DNA of 64,000 nt from Brevibacillus daliensis (GCF_021245735.1 NZ_JAJISB010000006.1:124001-188000), one strand, 5' to 3'. Positions 37,067-47,318 are shown, numbered from the stretch's first letter. Notes: generated from the sequence alone by a model not told the origin. A program made the numbers and translations.

Positions 37067-38320
37067 ATGCAACTGCCTCCGGTGGAGTTTAATTTCGTAT
37101 CCATATTGGCGTTCGTTATCGTTTTTGGTTTACTTGTATTTTTTCATGAGTTGGGACACTTTTTACTAGCGAAACGAGCAGGAATTTTATGCCGTGAATT
37201 CGCTTTAGGTATGGGTCCGAAAATTTTTAGCTATAAGAAGAATGAAACGGAGTACACGGTCCGATTGTTACCAATTGGTGGTATGGTTCGTATGGCCGGT
37301 GAAGATCCCGAGCTGGAAGTACTTCGCTCGCATATGGATGTGGGCCTCGAGTTTAATGAGGCTAATCAAATCAGTAAGATCTATACAGATCGGAATAAGT
37401 TTCCCATGCATGCAACGGTGGGAGCGTTAATGCGACATGATCTGGTGCACCACCTTAAAATGAGTATTGAAATTGCAGGAGATGTCATGGAATACGATGT
37501 ACATCCAAAAGCCAACATGATTGTGGAAGGCAAGGAAGTACAGATAGCTCCTTATGATCGACAATTTCAAGGAAAAACAGTTGGGCAGCGGTTCTGGGCC
37601 ATTTTTGCAGGTCCAGCAGCTAACTTTATTCTAGCTTTTGTTGCGTTTATGGTTGGTGCCATGTTGTTTGGTGCACCAAGTGATAAAGCATTAATTGGTG
37701 AAGTTATGCCCGGTGGTCCTGCTTACGAGGCCGGACTACAAATGGGAGACAAGATTCTTGCTATCGATGGTACACCGTTAAAAGACTGGGATCACATGGT
37801 AAGTATCCTAGGAGCTTCTGCTAATAAAAAGCTAGAAATGAAAATTGAGCGTGATGGAAGCCAAATGGTAGTTCCAGTGCAATTAGGTGAAAAAGGGCTA
37901 CTAAACGTCTACCAAGGTACGGAAAAATCACTCTGGTTGTCAATGAAGGCTGGTTATGATCAAACAGCCAGATTTACCGGAATGATATTCTCCAGTCTAG
38001 GCATGTTATTTACTGGTGAAGTAGGTGTTAAGGACTTGAGTGGTCCTGCCGGTATTTTTACCATGACGAGTCAAATGGCTCAAGGTGGACTATCCATGCT
38101 AATTACATGGACAGGGTTCTTGAGTATTAACTTAGGGATCTTCAACTTATTACCTATTCCTGCTTTGGATGGAGGCCGTTTGATCTTCATCGGAGTAGAG
38201 GCTGTGCGTGGCAAACCAATTGATCCACGTAAAGAAGGTATGGTTCATGTAATCGGTTTTGCTTTACTGATGATGTTAATTTTAATTGTTACCTGGAACG
38301 ACATTCAGCGTTTATTATAA
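37067..38320 (+). CDS. rseP: Site-2 protease RseP/RasP
   Basis: RseP (417 aa) is a membrane zinc protease that completes regulated intramembrane cleavage of anti-sigma factors. The active site HELGH is at residues 27-31, a PDZ domain covers about 210-275 (GEVMPGGPAYEAGLQMGDKILAIDG), and the C-terminal metal-ligand motif NLLPIPALDGGRLIF is intact. ATG 37067 follows GAAAGGTGG. An in-frame start at 37028 would put polar residues before the first helix. Confidence 0.97.
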   Translation: MQLPPVEFNFVSILAFVIVFGLLVFFHELGHFLLAKRAGILCREFALGMGPKIFSYKKNETEYTVRLLPIGGMVRMAGEDPELEVLRSHMDVGLEFNEANQISKIYTDRNKFPMHATVGALMRHDLVHHLKMSIEIAGDVMEYDVHPKANMIVEGKEVQIAPYDRQFQGKTVGQRFWAIFAGPAANFILAFVAFMVGAMLFGAPSDKALIGEVMPGGPAYEAGLQMGDKILAIDGTPLKDWDHMVSILGASANKKLEMKIERDGSQMVVPVQLGEKGLLNVYQGTEKSLWLSMKAGYDQTARFTGMIFSSLGMLFTGEVGVKDLSGPAGIFTMTSQMAQGGLSMLITWTGFLSINLGIFNLLPIPALDGGRLIFIGVEAVRGKPIDPRKEGMVHVIGFALLMMLILIVTWNDIQRLL

Positions 38321-38379
38321 GGAAGAGCGACTGAAGGAAAGTATCATTAGACAAGGAAATATAAAGGGGAGTGCTTACA

Positions 38380-39444
38380 TTGTTTAAGCGCGAGGAGACA
38401 AAACCAATTTTTGTAGGTGGAGTTCAAATCGGGGGACAAAAAAGCGTAGTCATTCAATCGATGACTACCACAGATACACGTGATGTGGAAGCAACTCTCG
38501 AACAGATTCAAAGACTGCATGACGTAGGGTGCCAAATCGTTCGTCTTGCTGTTATCAATGAAGATGCTGCTAAAGCAATTAAACAAATTAAGGAACGCTC
38601 ACCATTGCCGTTGGTTGCCGATATTCATTTTGACCATCGCCTGGCATTAACAGCATTGGAAAGCGGTATTGATAAAATCCGGATTAACCCGGGAAATATT
38701 GGATCTAAGGAAAAGACCAAAAGAGTGGTTGAAGCCTGCAAAGAGCGTAATGTACCTATTCGAATCGGGGTTAACTCTGGTTCAGTAGAAAGACGTCTTT
38801 TAGAGAAATACGGCTATCCGAGTCCAGAGGCGATTGTGGAATCTGCGATGGACCATATTGAAATTCTTGAGGACCTTGATTTTACGGATATCGCAATCTC
38901 TCTGAAATCATCAGATGTACCTACTATGATTCAGACCTATTCTTTAATGGCTGAGAAACGCAACTATCCGTTGCACGTTGGGGTAACGGAGGCAGGAACT
39001 CAATTCTCTGGCGGTATCAAATCCTCGGTCGGTATTGGAACCGTGCTATCGATGGGAATTGGTGATACGATTCGTGTCTCTCTAACTGCTGATCCAGTTG
39101 AAGAGATCAAGGTTGCCAAACAGATTTTACGTAGTCTCGATATCGTTAATAATGATCCTATCGTAATTGCCTGCCCTTCTTGCGGTCGTTGTGCAATCGA
39201 TCTAATCGGTCTTGCTACGAAGGTAGAAGACGCGATCAGTACATTGAAAAAGCCTCTGAAGGTAGCTGTCATGGGTTGTGCTGTTAACGGCCCAGGGGAA
39301 GCTCGTGAAGCTGACGTAGGTGTTGCGGGTGGTAATGGAGAAGGATTGATCTTCCGTAATGGTGAGATTATCCGTAAAGTAAAAGAAACAGAGTTATTTG
39401 AAGAGCTAATGAAAGAGATCCACTCCATAATGGACGAAAAATAG
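38380..39444 (+). CDS. ispG: 4-hydroxy-3-methylbut-2-enyl-diphosphate synthase (flavodoxin)
   Basis: IspG (354 aa) is the [4Fe-4S] enzyme of the MEP pathway making HMBPP. Cluster cysteines are seen in [12 protein letters not shown] and [11 protein letters not shown]. Other family sequences are [11 protein letters not shown]-like [15 protein letters not shown] and [11 protein letters not shown] 38380 is favoured by AAAGGGGA at 38363-38370, whereas GTG 38371 abuts that site. Confidence 0.97.
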   Translation: MFKREETKPIFVGGVQIGGQKSVVIQSMTTTDTRDVEATLEQIQRLHDVGCQIVRLAVINEDAAKAIKQIKERSPLPLVADIHFDHRLALTALESGIDKIRINPGNIGSKEKTKRVVEACKERNVPIRIGVNSGSVERRLLEKYGYPSPEAIVESAMDHIEILEDLDFTDIAISLKSSDVPTMIQTYSLMAEKRNYPLHVGVTEAGTQFSGGIKSSVGIGTVLSMGIGDTIRVSLTADPVEEIKVAKQILRSLDIVNNDPIVIACPSCGRCAIDLIGLATKVEDAISTLKKPLKVAVMGCAVNGPGEAREADVGVAGGNGEGLIFRNGEIIRKVKETELFEELMKEIHSIMDEK

Positions 39445-39475
39445 AGAGGTTTGCAAGATTAAAGGAGGAACTTGT

Positions 39476-41188
39476 GTGTTAAGGCAAAGTCAACTATTAA
39501 TTCCAACTCTACGCGAAGTACCATCAGATGCAGAAATCGCCAGTCATAAACTATTACTTCGAGCTGGTTTGGCTAGACAACTGGCTTCTGGGGTTTATAC
39601 GTTTATGCCGCTAGCCTTGCGTGTCCTCCAAAAGATTCAGGCGATCGTTCGCGATGAGATGAATAAAGCAAGTGCGCAGGAAATTTTAATGCCAACCATT
39701 CAACCAGCTGAAATCTGGGAAAAAAGTGGACGATGGGATCATTATGGACCAGAGTTAATGCGCTTGAATGACCGTCATGACCGTCGCTTTGCACTTGGAC
39801 CAACCCATGAAGAGGTAGTAGCAACACTTGTAGCGAATGAAATCAATTCCTATAAAAAACTACCAATTAATTTATATCAAATTCAGAGCAAATTCCGTGA
39901 TGAAGTACGTCCTCGTTTTGGACTTATTCGTTGCCGTGAATTTATTATGAAGGATGCTTATTCCTTTGATACAACACAAGAAGGATTAGATAAAAGCTTC
40001 AATAATATGTTCAATGCTTATCACCGTATTTTTACGCGTGTTGGATTGAAATATCGTGCTGTAGAAGCTGATGCTGGTTCTATCGGTGGTACTGGAACAT
40101 ATGAATTTATGGCATTGTGTGAAATCGGTGAAGATACGATTGCTTATTCCACTGACGGTGACTATGCTGCTAACCTGGAAAAAGCGGAAGTTGTATACGA
40201 TGGACCTACTGCACATGATGTAGCAGCAACAATGGAAAAAATTCACACACCAAATATCCGCACCATTGAGCAATTGAAAGAAAGTCTGGGTGTAGAGGGG
40301 AAAGACATTGTCAAATCTCTTGGATATATGGTTGATGACAAGTTCGTCCTTGTTCTTCTTCTTGGAGATCACGAACTGAATGAAGTAAAATTAAAAAACA
40401 TGTATGATGCAATTGATGTGCGCATGGCTACTGAGGCTGAAATCAGCGAAAAACTGGGTGCACCAGTTGGGTTTGTGGGCCCTGTAGGCGCTCAGGATAA
40501 AAAGATCGAAGTTGTAGCTGATAACTATGTACAGGAGTTTGCTACAGCTATCATTGGAGCTAACGAAATGGATTACCATTTCAAAAATGCTCAAATTGGC
40601 CGTGATTATCAAGTGGATCGCTTTGCTGATCTACGTAATATCATGGAAGGTGATAAATGCCCTCGTACACAAGCACCAATCGAATTTGCACGCGGTGTGG
40701 AAGTAGGTCACGTGTTCAAGCTAGGTACGAAATATGCAGAACCGCTTGGAGCCAAGTTCCTTGATGAAAATGGTCGTGAGCAAACCGTAATTATGGGTTG
40801 CTATGGAATCGGGGTTTCCCGCACATTAGCTGCTGTCATCGAACAAAATAATGATGACTTTGGAATCATCTGGCCTGCATCCGTTGCTCCATTCCATGTT
40901 CATGTGATTCCGATTAACGCAAAAGTGGATGCTCAGCGTGAAGCAGCGGAGCAAATTACAGCTACGCTAGAAGATGCTGGCATCGAAGTTCTGTATGATG
41001 ATCGTGCTGAACGCGCTGGTGTTAAATTCAAGGACGCTGATCTGATTGGATTGCCACTTCGTATTACCGTTTCTGACAAATTGGAGCCAGGTACAGTAGA
41101 GGTTCGTGTTCGTCGTACAGGTGAAGCTACTGTAGTCGCTGTTAGTGACTTGGTAGCACATGTGAAAGAGCAGCTAAACAACCTGTAA
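39476..41188 (+). CDS. proS: Prolyl-tRNA synthetase (bacterial type)
   Basis: ProRS (570 aa) charges tRNA-Pro. The class II core ([15 protein letters not shown], then [22 protein letters not shown] and [26 protein letters not shown]) is followed by the editing (INS) domain at about 230-390, then motif 3 ([17 protein letters not shown]) and the anticodon-binding domain. The start is GTG 39476 with AAAGGAGGAAC upstream. A terminator follows about 100 nt downstream. Confidence 0.98.
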   Translation: MLRQSQLLIPTLREVPSDAEIASHKLLLRAGLARQLASGVYTFMPLALRVLQKIQAIVRDEMNKASAQEILMPTIQPAEIWEKSGRWDHYGPELMRLNDRHDRRFALGPTHEEVVATLVANEINSYKKLPINLYQIQSKFRDEVRPRFGLIRCREFIMKDAYSFDTTQEGLDKSFNNMFNAYHRIFTRVGLKYRAVEADAGSIGGTGTYEFMALCEIGEDTIAYSTDGDYAANLEKAEVVYDGPTAHDVAATMEKIHTPNIRTIEQLKESLGVEGKDIVKSLGYMVDDKFVLVLLLGDHELNEVKLKNMYDAIDVRMATEAEISEKLGAPVGFVGPVGAQDKKIEVVADNYVQEFATAIIGANEMDYHFKNAQIGRDYQVDRFADLRNIMEGDKCPRTQAPIEFARGVEVGHVFKLGTKYAEPLGAKFLDENGREQTVIMGCYGIGVSRTLAAVIEQNNDDFGIIWPASVAPFHVHVIPINAKVDAQREAAEQITATLEDAGIEVLYDDRAERAGVKFKDADLIGLPLRITVSDKLEPGTVEVRVRRTGEATVVAVSDLVAHVKEQLNNL

Positions 41189-41286
41189 AATTAGATCTCT
41201 CATTAGTAATCAATCTCCCGTAATAGGAGATGAATTACTTGTCTAAATAGCAGGAAAATCGTCAGTTTTTGGAGAAAACAAATAGA

Positions 41287-41313
41287 GGTACCCCAAAGTG
41301 CTGGGGTACCTTT
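41287..41313 (+). terminator. Intrinsic terminator after proS
   Basis: GGTACCCCA (41287-41295) pairs with TGGGGTACC (41302-41310) around a 6-nt loop, followed by TTTCT. The T-run is short, so termination may be incomplete. The gap 41189-41440 holds no gene. Confidence 0.8.
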
Positions 41314-41440
41314 CTATATGTGTAGGGATAGGTTTTATTCAAAAAATGATAGATATTACCTTTGGTTTAAGGTGCTCAAATGTCGTATGTTTATAGAGCG
41401 CAATCCTTGAGGTATGTATAACGAGAGGTGAAAAAATAGA

Positions 41441-44400
41441 GTGGATCTAGTGGCAGAACAAAAACAGAGATTCTCCTTGCTTCTTCAGCAATTGGAGGTA
41501 CCTGCTGAAATGATCGACCGCTATTTTGCGGAAGGGTACATTGAGAAGCTAGAAGTGCATAAACAGACGAAAGAATGGGTTTTCTTTTTTACATTAGATA
41601 AAATGATGCCTGTAGATATATATCGCGCATTTACGAAACGCTTGAAGCAAACCTTTGCTCATTTAGCCAAAGTAGATGCGATTTTTCGCTATTCCCTTCA
41701 ACCACCTGTTCATATCGTAGTTGAGGAATACTGGGATTATATGCTTCAAGATTCTGAAGCCAATCTGCAAACGTTGGCAGGAACCTTACGTACGGCAAGA
41801 CTTGAAACAAAAGCAGACGAAGTAAAGCTGTATTTTCCTACAGATGTGACTGCTGAAATCATGAAAACCAAGAAAGCAGATCAGCAGATTGCCGATCAGT
41901 TATGGAAGATTGCCCAAGTACGTCCGCGCTTCTCTTTTCTAAGTGAAGAGAATGACGAAGCGATGAAGGCATTTATTGAACAAAGACAAGAGGAAGAGCG
42001 AGTTCTTGTTGAGAATGTGATGACGGCACAAGCACAAGCAGAGAAAGAGAAAAAAGGATCGGAAGTAGAAGCGATCACTAATGTAACGATTGGTTACGAT
42101 ATAAAAGAGGATGCAGTACCAATATCAGAGATTCAGGAAGAGGAACGTCGCATTACCATTCAGGGAATGGTCTTTAATGCGGAGCTACGTGAACTAAAAA
42201 GCGGTCGACACATTTTGACATTTAACGTAACCGATTATACGGATTCTCTGACAGTGAAGATCTTCTCTCGGGACAAAGAAGATGTTAGGTACCTAGAAGC
42301 AGTTAAAGACGGAATGTGGGTAAAAGCTCGAGGTAGTGTTCAGCATGACACGTTTTTACGTGAATTGGTCATGATGGCTAATGATATTAACCAGATTGAA
42401 CAGCAGGGACGTAAAGACAAGTCGGAGGAAAAGCGTGTCGAATTACATGCACATACTCCAATGAGTATGCTAGACGGTGTTGTATCGGTAAAATCCTTGA
42501 TTTCTACAGCAGCCAAATGGGGTCATAAGGCCGTAGCCATCACGGACCATGGCGTTGTGCAATCATTCCCGGAAGCGTATAGCGTAGCGAAAAAGAATAA
42601 TATCAAATGTATACTTGGCTTGGAAGCATATGTCGTAGAGGATGGCATTAATATTGTTTATAATCTGGACCGTGGTGCGACTAACTATCAAATCGATAAC
42701 GATACCCCTTATGTGGTTTTTGATACAGAGACAACTGGTTTAAATGCAAATGAACATACGATAATTGAGATTGCTGCCGTAAAAATGAAGGGTGGCGAAA
42801 TCATTGAAGAATGGACAGAATTAATTGATCCTGAACTTCAGATTGGGCCTAAAACCACTGAAATTACGGGGATTACCAACGAAATGCTGCGAGGCAAGGA
42901 TAAGCTAGACGTTGTCTTGCGACGATTTAAGGACTTTGCCGGTGATGCTATTCTAGTAGCGCATAACGCGGAATTTGACCAGGCATTTATTAATGCGTGT
43001 GCGATTCGAGTGGGCATGGAACCATGGAAGAATGCTTTCCTTGATACCTTACCACTTGCACGAATGCTGTACCCAGGAATGCGTACGTACCGATTAGGTT
43101 CACTTGCAAAACGGTTTAAGGTGGACTTAATTAACGCTCACCGAGCGTTAGATGATACCGTGGCGTTGGCGAAGCTTTTTCAGTTTATGTTAAAAGATAT
43201 GAAAGAAGCTGAGATAGGTAGCTTGTCAGAATTAAATGAGCGAAGTAACGCACAGGCAGATTACAAGAGCTCTCGTCCTTTCCATGTAACTATCCTGGTT
43301 ACGAATAAGGAAGGATTAAAAAATCTGTACAAACTGGTTACAATTTCGCACACTGAAACCTTTTTCCGTGTACCACGAATTATGCGAAGCCAGATCAATA
43401 AGTATCGGGAAGGCTTATTTATTGGTACAGCATGTAAAGAGGGTGAGCTTTTCCAAGGTATTCTTCGAGGAAAGCCGGAAAGTGAATTAGAGGATATTGC
43501 ACGTTTTTATGATTATATTGAGCTACAACCATTACAACATTACAGACCACTTTTGCGGAATGAAACGATTCCTCACACCGATGTGGTAAAGACCTATCAT
43601 GAGACTTTGCTTCGCATTGGGGAAAAGTTGGGGAAAACAGTCGTAGCAACAGGAGATGTGCATTTTCTTAACCCGCGGGATCATACGTTCCGAGAGGTGT
43701 TTTTGCTATCTAAAGGTGACCAGGATGCTAATGATCAACCTCCGCTTTACCTTATGACCACAGAAGAAATGCTAGATGCATTTGAATTCCTTGGTGCAGA
43801 AAAGGCGAAGGAAATTGTTGTTCATAATCCGAATAAGCTGGCTGATATGATTGAAGATGTGAATCCGATTCCGGATCAATTATATACCCCGATCATTGAG
43901 GGAGCCGATGATGAATTACGTGATATGTGTTATGCCAAAGCACGACGTATTTATGGTGAGACTCTTCCTGAAATAGTAGAAAAACGCTTGGAGAAAGAAT
44001 TAACCAGTATTATCAAACACGGTTTCGGAGTTATTTATCTCATTTCGCAACGTCTGGTAACCAAATCACTCAACGATGGCTATCTGGTAGGTTCACGTGG
44101 TTCGGTAGGTTCTTCATTCGTAGCCACCATGTCAGACATTACCGAAGTTAATCCATTACCACCTCACTATGTGTGTCCAAGCTGTCAGCATAGCGAGTTT
44201 ATCATGGACGGATCAATCGGTTCCGGTTTTGACTTACCTGATAAAAATTGTGAGGAATGTGGCGCGAGCTATACAAAAGATGGTCAAGATATTCCGTTTG
44301 AAACGTTCCTTGGATTTAAAGGGGATAAGGTTCCCGATATTGACTTGAACTTTTCTGGTGACTATCAGCCTCGCGCTCATAAATATACGCAAGAATTATT

Positions 44401-45754
44401 TGGTGTTGATAACGTGTTCCGTGCAGGTACAATCGGTACAGTTGCTGAGAAAACCGCGTATGGTTATGTAAGAAAATGGGCGGAAGAGCGTAAATTGATG
44501 CTCCGAGGAGCAGAAATCGCCCGTTTGGTTAACGGATGTACTGGTGTCAAGCGTACGACCGGTCAGCATCCAGGTGGAATTATCGTTTTACCTGATTACA
44601 TGGAAATGGAAGATTTTTGTCCGATTCAGTTCCCGGCAGATGATGTGGATTCCGAATGGAGAACAACGCATTTTGATTTCCACTCCATCCATGATAATCT
44701 GCTAAAACTGGATATTCTGGGACACGACGATCCGACCGTCATCCGGATGCTACAGGATTTGACGGGTCTCGATCCGAAGAAAATTCCATTGGATGATCCG
44801 AAAACCATGTCAATCTTTAGCTCTACAGAGGCTTTGGGAGTTACAGCAGAACAGATCAGAACGAATATGGGTACATTGGGAATCCCAGAGTTTGGGACCA
44901 AGTTCGTTCGTCAGATGCTTGAAGATACAAAACCAACTACCTTTGCAGAATTGGTTCAGATTTCTGGTCTTTCTCATGGTACGGATGTATGGTTGAATAA
45001 CGCCCAAGAGCTTATTCGAAACGGTACATGTAAACTGTCAGATGTTATCGGGTGTCGTGACGATATCATGGTATACCTGATTTATAAAGGATTAGAACCT
45101 TCTCTTGCCTTTAAGATCATGGAGTCAGTTCGTAAAGGTAAAGGAGTTAATGAAGAGGATCAGACTGAGATGCTACAGCATGATGTCCCCGAGTGGTATT
45201 TGGAATCATGTCAACGTATCAAGTACATGTTCCCGAAGGCGCATGCTACTGCTTATGTCATGATGGCGGTTCGTATTGCATATTGCAAGGTTCATCATCC
45301 GCTAGAGTATTATGCGACTTACTTCTCTGTACGGGCTGATGATTTCGATATCCCGTTAATGGTAAAAGGATCAGCAGCAATCATTCAGCGCATCGAAGAA
45401 ATAGAAGAGAAGGGACATGATGCCCAACCAAAGGAAAAATCCTTGCTCACTGTTCTGGAGATGGCTTTGGAAATGATTGAACGTGGATTCACATTCCAAA
45501 ATGTGGACCTGTATCGTTCCGATGCGACGAAGTTCCTGATTGACGGTAAGAGTTTATTAGCGCCATTTAATGCATTGCCAGGCCTAGGTACCAATGCGGC
45601 AATCAGTTTGGTAGAAGCAAGAGAAAAGGGAGAATTCTTGTCCAAAGAAGACCTGTTGAATCGTTCTAAGATTTCTAAGACCATACTTGAATATCTGGAC
45701 GAACAAGGTGCGTTGCAGGGATTACCGGAGTCAAATCAATTGTCGTTGTTTTAG
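41441..45754 (+). CDS. polC: DNA polymerase III PolC-type alpha subunit
   Basis: PolC (1437 aa) is the Gram-positive replicative polymerase. Order: N-terminal domains and OB fold (about 230-320); PHP domain beginning ELHAHTPMSMLDGV (His336, His338); embedded DEDDh proofreading exonuclease (D428-x-E430 in VFDTETTGLN, and AHNAEFD); a zinc-binding region (PSCQ…CEECG); polymerase catalytic aspartates in KVPDIDLNFSGD (Asp966, Asp968); and C-terminal HhH and end domains. The start is GTG at 41441 after CGAGAGGTG. It has a strong terminator. Confidence 0.99.
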   Translation: MDLVAEQKQRFSLLLQQLEVPAEMIDRYFAEGYIEKLEVHKQTKEWVFFFTLDKMMPVDIYRAFTKRLKQTFAHLAKVDAIFRYSLQPPVHIVVEEYWDYMLQDSEANLQTLAGTLRTARLETKADEVKLYFPTDVTAEIMKTKKADQQIADQLWKIAQVRPRFSFLSEENDEAMKAFIEQRQEEERVLVENVMTAQAQAEKEKKGSEVEAITNVTIGYDIKEDAVPISEIQEEERRITIQGMVFNAELRELKSGRHILTFNVTDYTDSLTVKIFSRDKEDVRYLEAVKDGMWVKARGSVQHDTFLRELVMMANDINQIEQQGRKDKSEEKRVELHAHTPMSMLDGVVSVKSLISTAAKWGHKAVAITDHGVVQSFPEAYSVAKKNNIKCILGLEAYVVEDGINIVYNLDRGATNYQIDNDTPYVVFDTETTGLNANEHTIIEIAAVKMKGGEIIEEWTELIDPELQIGPKTTEITGITNEMLRGKDKLDVVLRRFKDFAGDAILVAHNAEFDQAFINACAIRVGMEPWKNAFLDTLPLARMLYPGMRTYRLGSLAKRFKVDLINAHRALDDTVALAKLFQFMLKDMKEAEIGSLSELNERSNAQADYKSSRPFHVTILVTNKEGLKNLYKLVTISHTETFFRVPRIMRSQINKYREGLFIGTACKEGELFQGILRGKPESELEDIARFYDYIELQPLQHYRPLLRNETIPHTDVVKTYHETLLRIGEKLGKTVVATGDVHFLNPRDHTFREVFLLSKGDQDANDQPPLYLMTTEEMLDAFEFLGAEKAKEIVVHNPNKLADMIEDVNPIPDQLYTPIIEGADDELRDMCYAKARRIYGETLPEIVEKRLEKELTSIIKHGFGVIYLISQRLVTKSLNDGYLVGSRGSVGSSFVATMSDITEVNPLPPHYVCPSCQHSEFIMDGSIGSGFDLPDKNCEECGASYTKDGQDIPFETFLGFKGDKVPDIDLNFSGDYQPRAHKYTQELFGVDNVFRAGTIGTVAEKTAYGYVRKWAEERKLMLRGAEIARLVNGCTGVKRTTGQHPGGIIVLPDYMEMEDFCPIQFPADDVDSEWRTTHFDFHSIHDNLLKLDILGHDDPTVIRMLQDLTGLDPKKIPLDDPKTMSIFSSTEALGVTAEQIRTNMGTLGIPEFGTKFVRQMLEDTKPTTFAELVQISGLSHGTDVWLNNAQELIRNGTCKLSDVIGCRDDIMVYLIYKGLEPSLAFKIMESVRKGKGVNEEDQTEMLQHDVPEWYLESCQRIKYMFPKAHATAYVMMAVRIAYCKVHHPLEYYATYFSVRADDFDIPLMVKGSAAIIQRIEEIEEKGHDAQPKEKSLLTVLEMALEMIERGFTFQNVDLYRSDATKFLIDGKSLLAPFNALPGLGTNAAISLVEAREKGEFLSKEDLLNRSKISKTILEYLDEQGALQGLPESNQLSLF

Positions 45755-45763
45755 AGATAGGTG

Positions 45764-45798
45764 AGCCCTCTGCATGGATATCGTGCAGAGGGCTTTTT
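45764..45798 (+). terminator. Intrinsic terminator after polC
   Basis: AGCCCTCTGCA (45764-45774) pairs perfectly with TGCAGAGGGCT (45784-45794). The loop is 9 nt and a T-run covers 45794-45798. Confidence 0.95.
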
Positions 45799-45940
45799 GT
45801 TGGAAATATGTTAGAATTAATCGAATAAATAATTGTCAGAAGACACATCCATCTAAATAGTTAGGAATTGCGTACAACTTTGTTTGTCCATATCCATATC
45901 TATTTCAATAAGAAATAATTGTAACATTGAGGTGAAATCC

Positions 45941-46918
45941 TTGAAACCTATTCGGTTAGGCATATATTCTGCGTTCTTTTTTGCCTTTACCTTTGTCCTG
46001 AATCGTTCCATGGAGCTATCAGGTGGCAACTTTGCATGGAGTGCCTCCCTACGCTATTTTTTTATGGTACCATTTCTGTTGGTCATCGTAATAATGCGAA
46101 AAAATCTCCGTCCCCTTTTGGCGGAAATAAAAAGAGAACCAGGTAAATGGATTCTTTGGAGCACAGTTGGATTTGGACTGTTTTATGCTCCGCTCTGCTT
46201 TGCTGCCGTGTATGGACCTGCATGGCTAATTGCAAGTACGTGGCAGATTACAATCATTTCGGGAGCACTTTTAGCTCCATTATTTTATGAAGTGAAAATG
46301 ACAAAACAAGGTCCTTTGAACACGAGAGGAAAAATCTCTTTTTCAGGCTTGTCTATGTCCTTATTTATTTTAGCAGGGGTTATTCTGATGCAGATTGAAC
46401 ATGCTGGAAAAATTGGAATGGAAGAAATAGCCCTAGGATTTATACCAGTTGTCATTGCGTCATTTGCCTATCCCTTGGGTAATCGTAAAATGATGTACGT
46501 GGTACAGGGGAGGTTGGACACATACCAGAGGGTGTTAGGTATGACGATTGCCAGTTTGCCATTTTGGGTGATTTTAGCAGGCTATGCTTATTTTACAAGC
46601 GGTGCACCCAGCTTTGAACAAAGCTACCAATCAGCGTTGGTTGCCCTATTATCAGGTGTTTTTGCAACCGTGCTGTTTTTCAAGGCGACAGAAATGGTTC
46701 AAGGGAACATGAGTAAATTGGTAGCAGTAGAAGCGACTCAATCCATGGAGGTTTTGTTTGCGACAGCAGGAGAAATCATGCTCTTATCCGTTGCTCTGCC
46801 TGGCTTGTTATCTTGTATAGGAATCGCATTTGTTGTGGTTGGAATGGTTCTGCACAGCTATTTTACTGCGAAAATTACTGAGGAAAAAACTGGAGAGATT
46901 TCACCAACAACCATGTAG
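45941..46918 (+). CDS. EmrE/EamA-type multidrug-resistance efflux transporter family protein
   Basis: This 325-aa protein has about ten membrane helices. It begins IRLGIYSAFFFAFTFVLNRSMELSGGNFAWSASLRYFFMVPFLL and has an internal repeat of the drug/metabolite transporter type. The pattern resembles the family labelled multidrug resistance efflux transporter (DMT superfamily). Substrate unknown. TTG 45941 is preferred because GAGGTGA (45929-45935) is correctly spaced. It interrupts the polC-rimP adjacency seen in B. subtilis and appears to be an accessory insertion. Confidence 0.75.
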   Translation: MKPIRLGIYSAFFFAFTFVLNRSMELSGGNFAWSASLRYFFMVPFLLVIVIMRKNLRPLLAEIKREPGKWILWSTVGFGLFYAPLCFAAVYGPAWLIASTWQITIISGALLAPLFYEVKMTKQGPLNTRGKISFSGLSMSLFILAGVILMQIEHAGKIGMEEIALGFIPVVIASFAYPLGNRKMMYVVQGRLDTYQRVLGMTIASLPFWVILAGYAYFTSGAPSFEQSYQSALVALLSGVFATVLFFKATEMVQGNMSKLVAVEATQSMEVLFATAGEIMLLSVALPGLLSCIGIAFVVVGMVLHSYFTAKITEEKTGEISPTTM

Positions 46919-46989
46919 ATTAACCGGTTACATTCAATGGGAATAATAGATTGACAGCCCCCAGTTGCTATGATCAAATGACCCAGTAG

Positions 46990-47019
46990 TTGTCAAGGAT
47001 AACCGTGTTATGCTATAAT
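46990..47019 (+). promoter_or_regulatory. Sigma-A-type promoter of the rimP-nusA-infB operon
   Basis: TTGTCA (46990-46995) and TATAAT (47014-47019) are 18 nt apart with a TG extension at 47011-47012. The transcript would have a leader of about 290 nt before rimP. Confidence 0.75.
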
Positions 47020-47050
47020 TTTTTTGGAAATACTGGTTATACGTCGTTCG

Positions 47051-47070
47051 AGAGTGGGGAGACCCACTCT
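47051..47070 (+). other. GNRA-capped hairpin early in the rimP leader
   Basis: AGAGTGGG (47051-47058) pairs with CCCACTCT (47063-47070) around a GAGA loop. TTCTTCTT follows, an interrupted T-run. It could be a NusA-assisted pause or terminator (inference). Confidence 0.6.
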
Positions 47071-47091
47071 TTCTTCTTGGCTCCATGTAAT

Positions 47092-47165
47092 AGCCGGATA
47101 GATATGAATGTAACACATTATGTGATACTGAGAGAATCCGGCTCCCACAGGTAGCCGGTTCTCTC
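47092..47165 (+). promoter_or_regulatory. Mutually exclusive helices in the rimP leader
   Basis: ATCCGGCT (47136-47143) can pair upstream with AGCCGGAT (47092-47099), enclosing a small hairpin at 47110-47128. Alternatively CCGGCT (47138-47143) can pair downstream with AGCCGG (47153-47158), extended by GAGAGAA/TTCTCTC (47130-47136 with 47159-47165). Both cannot form at once, as in attenuators and riboswitch-like leaders. Confidence 0.6.
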
Positions 47166-47274
47166 ATATAACAGTATGGAATTGTTTATCGGATGTATCA
47201 GAAGGTAGTAACTTCGTAGATGCACAACCTGATAGGCATGAAAAACATCCTCTAAGGAGGAACCCGCTTCATCG

Positions 47275-47302
47275 AAGAGACTTCATAAAGAGAAGTTTTT
47301 TT
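47275..47302 (+). terminator. Terminator-like attenuator hairpin just before rimP
   Basis: AAGAGACTTC (47275-47284) can pair with GAAGTTTTTT (47292-47301), with two G-U pairs, around a 7-nt loop. A run of seven T lies at 47296-47302, directly before the rimP Shine-Dalgarno (AAAAGGAGGT). A weak hairpin plus T-run inside a leader is typical of a regulated, possibly NusA-dependent terminator. Confidence 0.6.
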
Positions 47303-47318
47303 AAAAGGAGGTACTTGC

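Noticed and set aside
41211-41230. Hairpin ATCTCC/GGAGAT after proS as a terminator
   Set aside because: Six base pairs and no T-run. The stem at 41287-41310 is the better terminator.
45884-45940. N-terminal extension MSISISISI of the transporter
   Set aside because: It reads a short TCCATA/TCTATT repeat. The Shine-Dalgarno GAGGTGA points to TTG 45941, where the first membrane helix begins normally.
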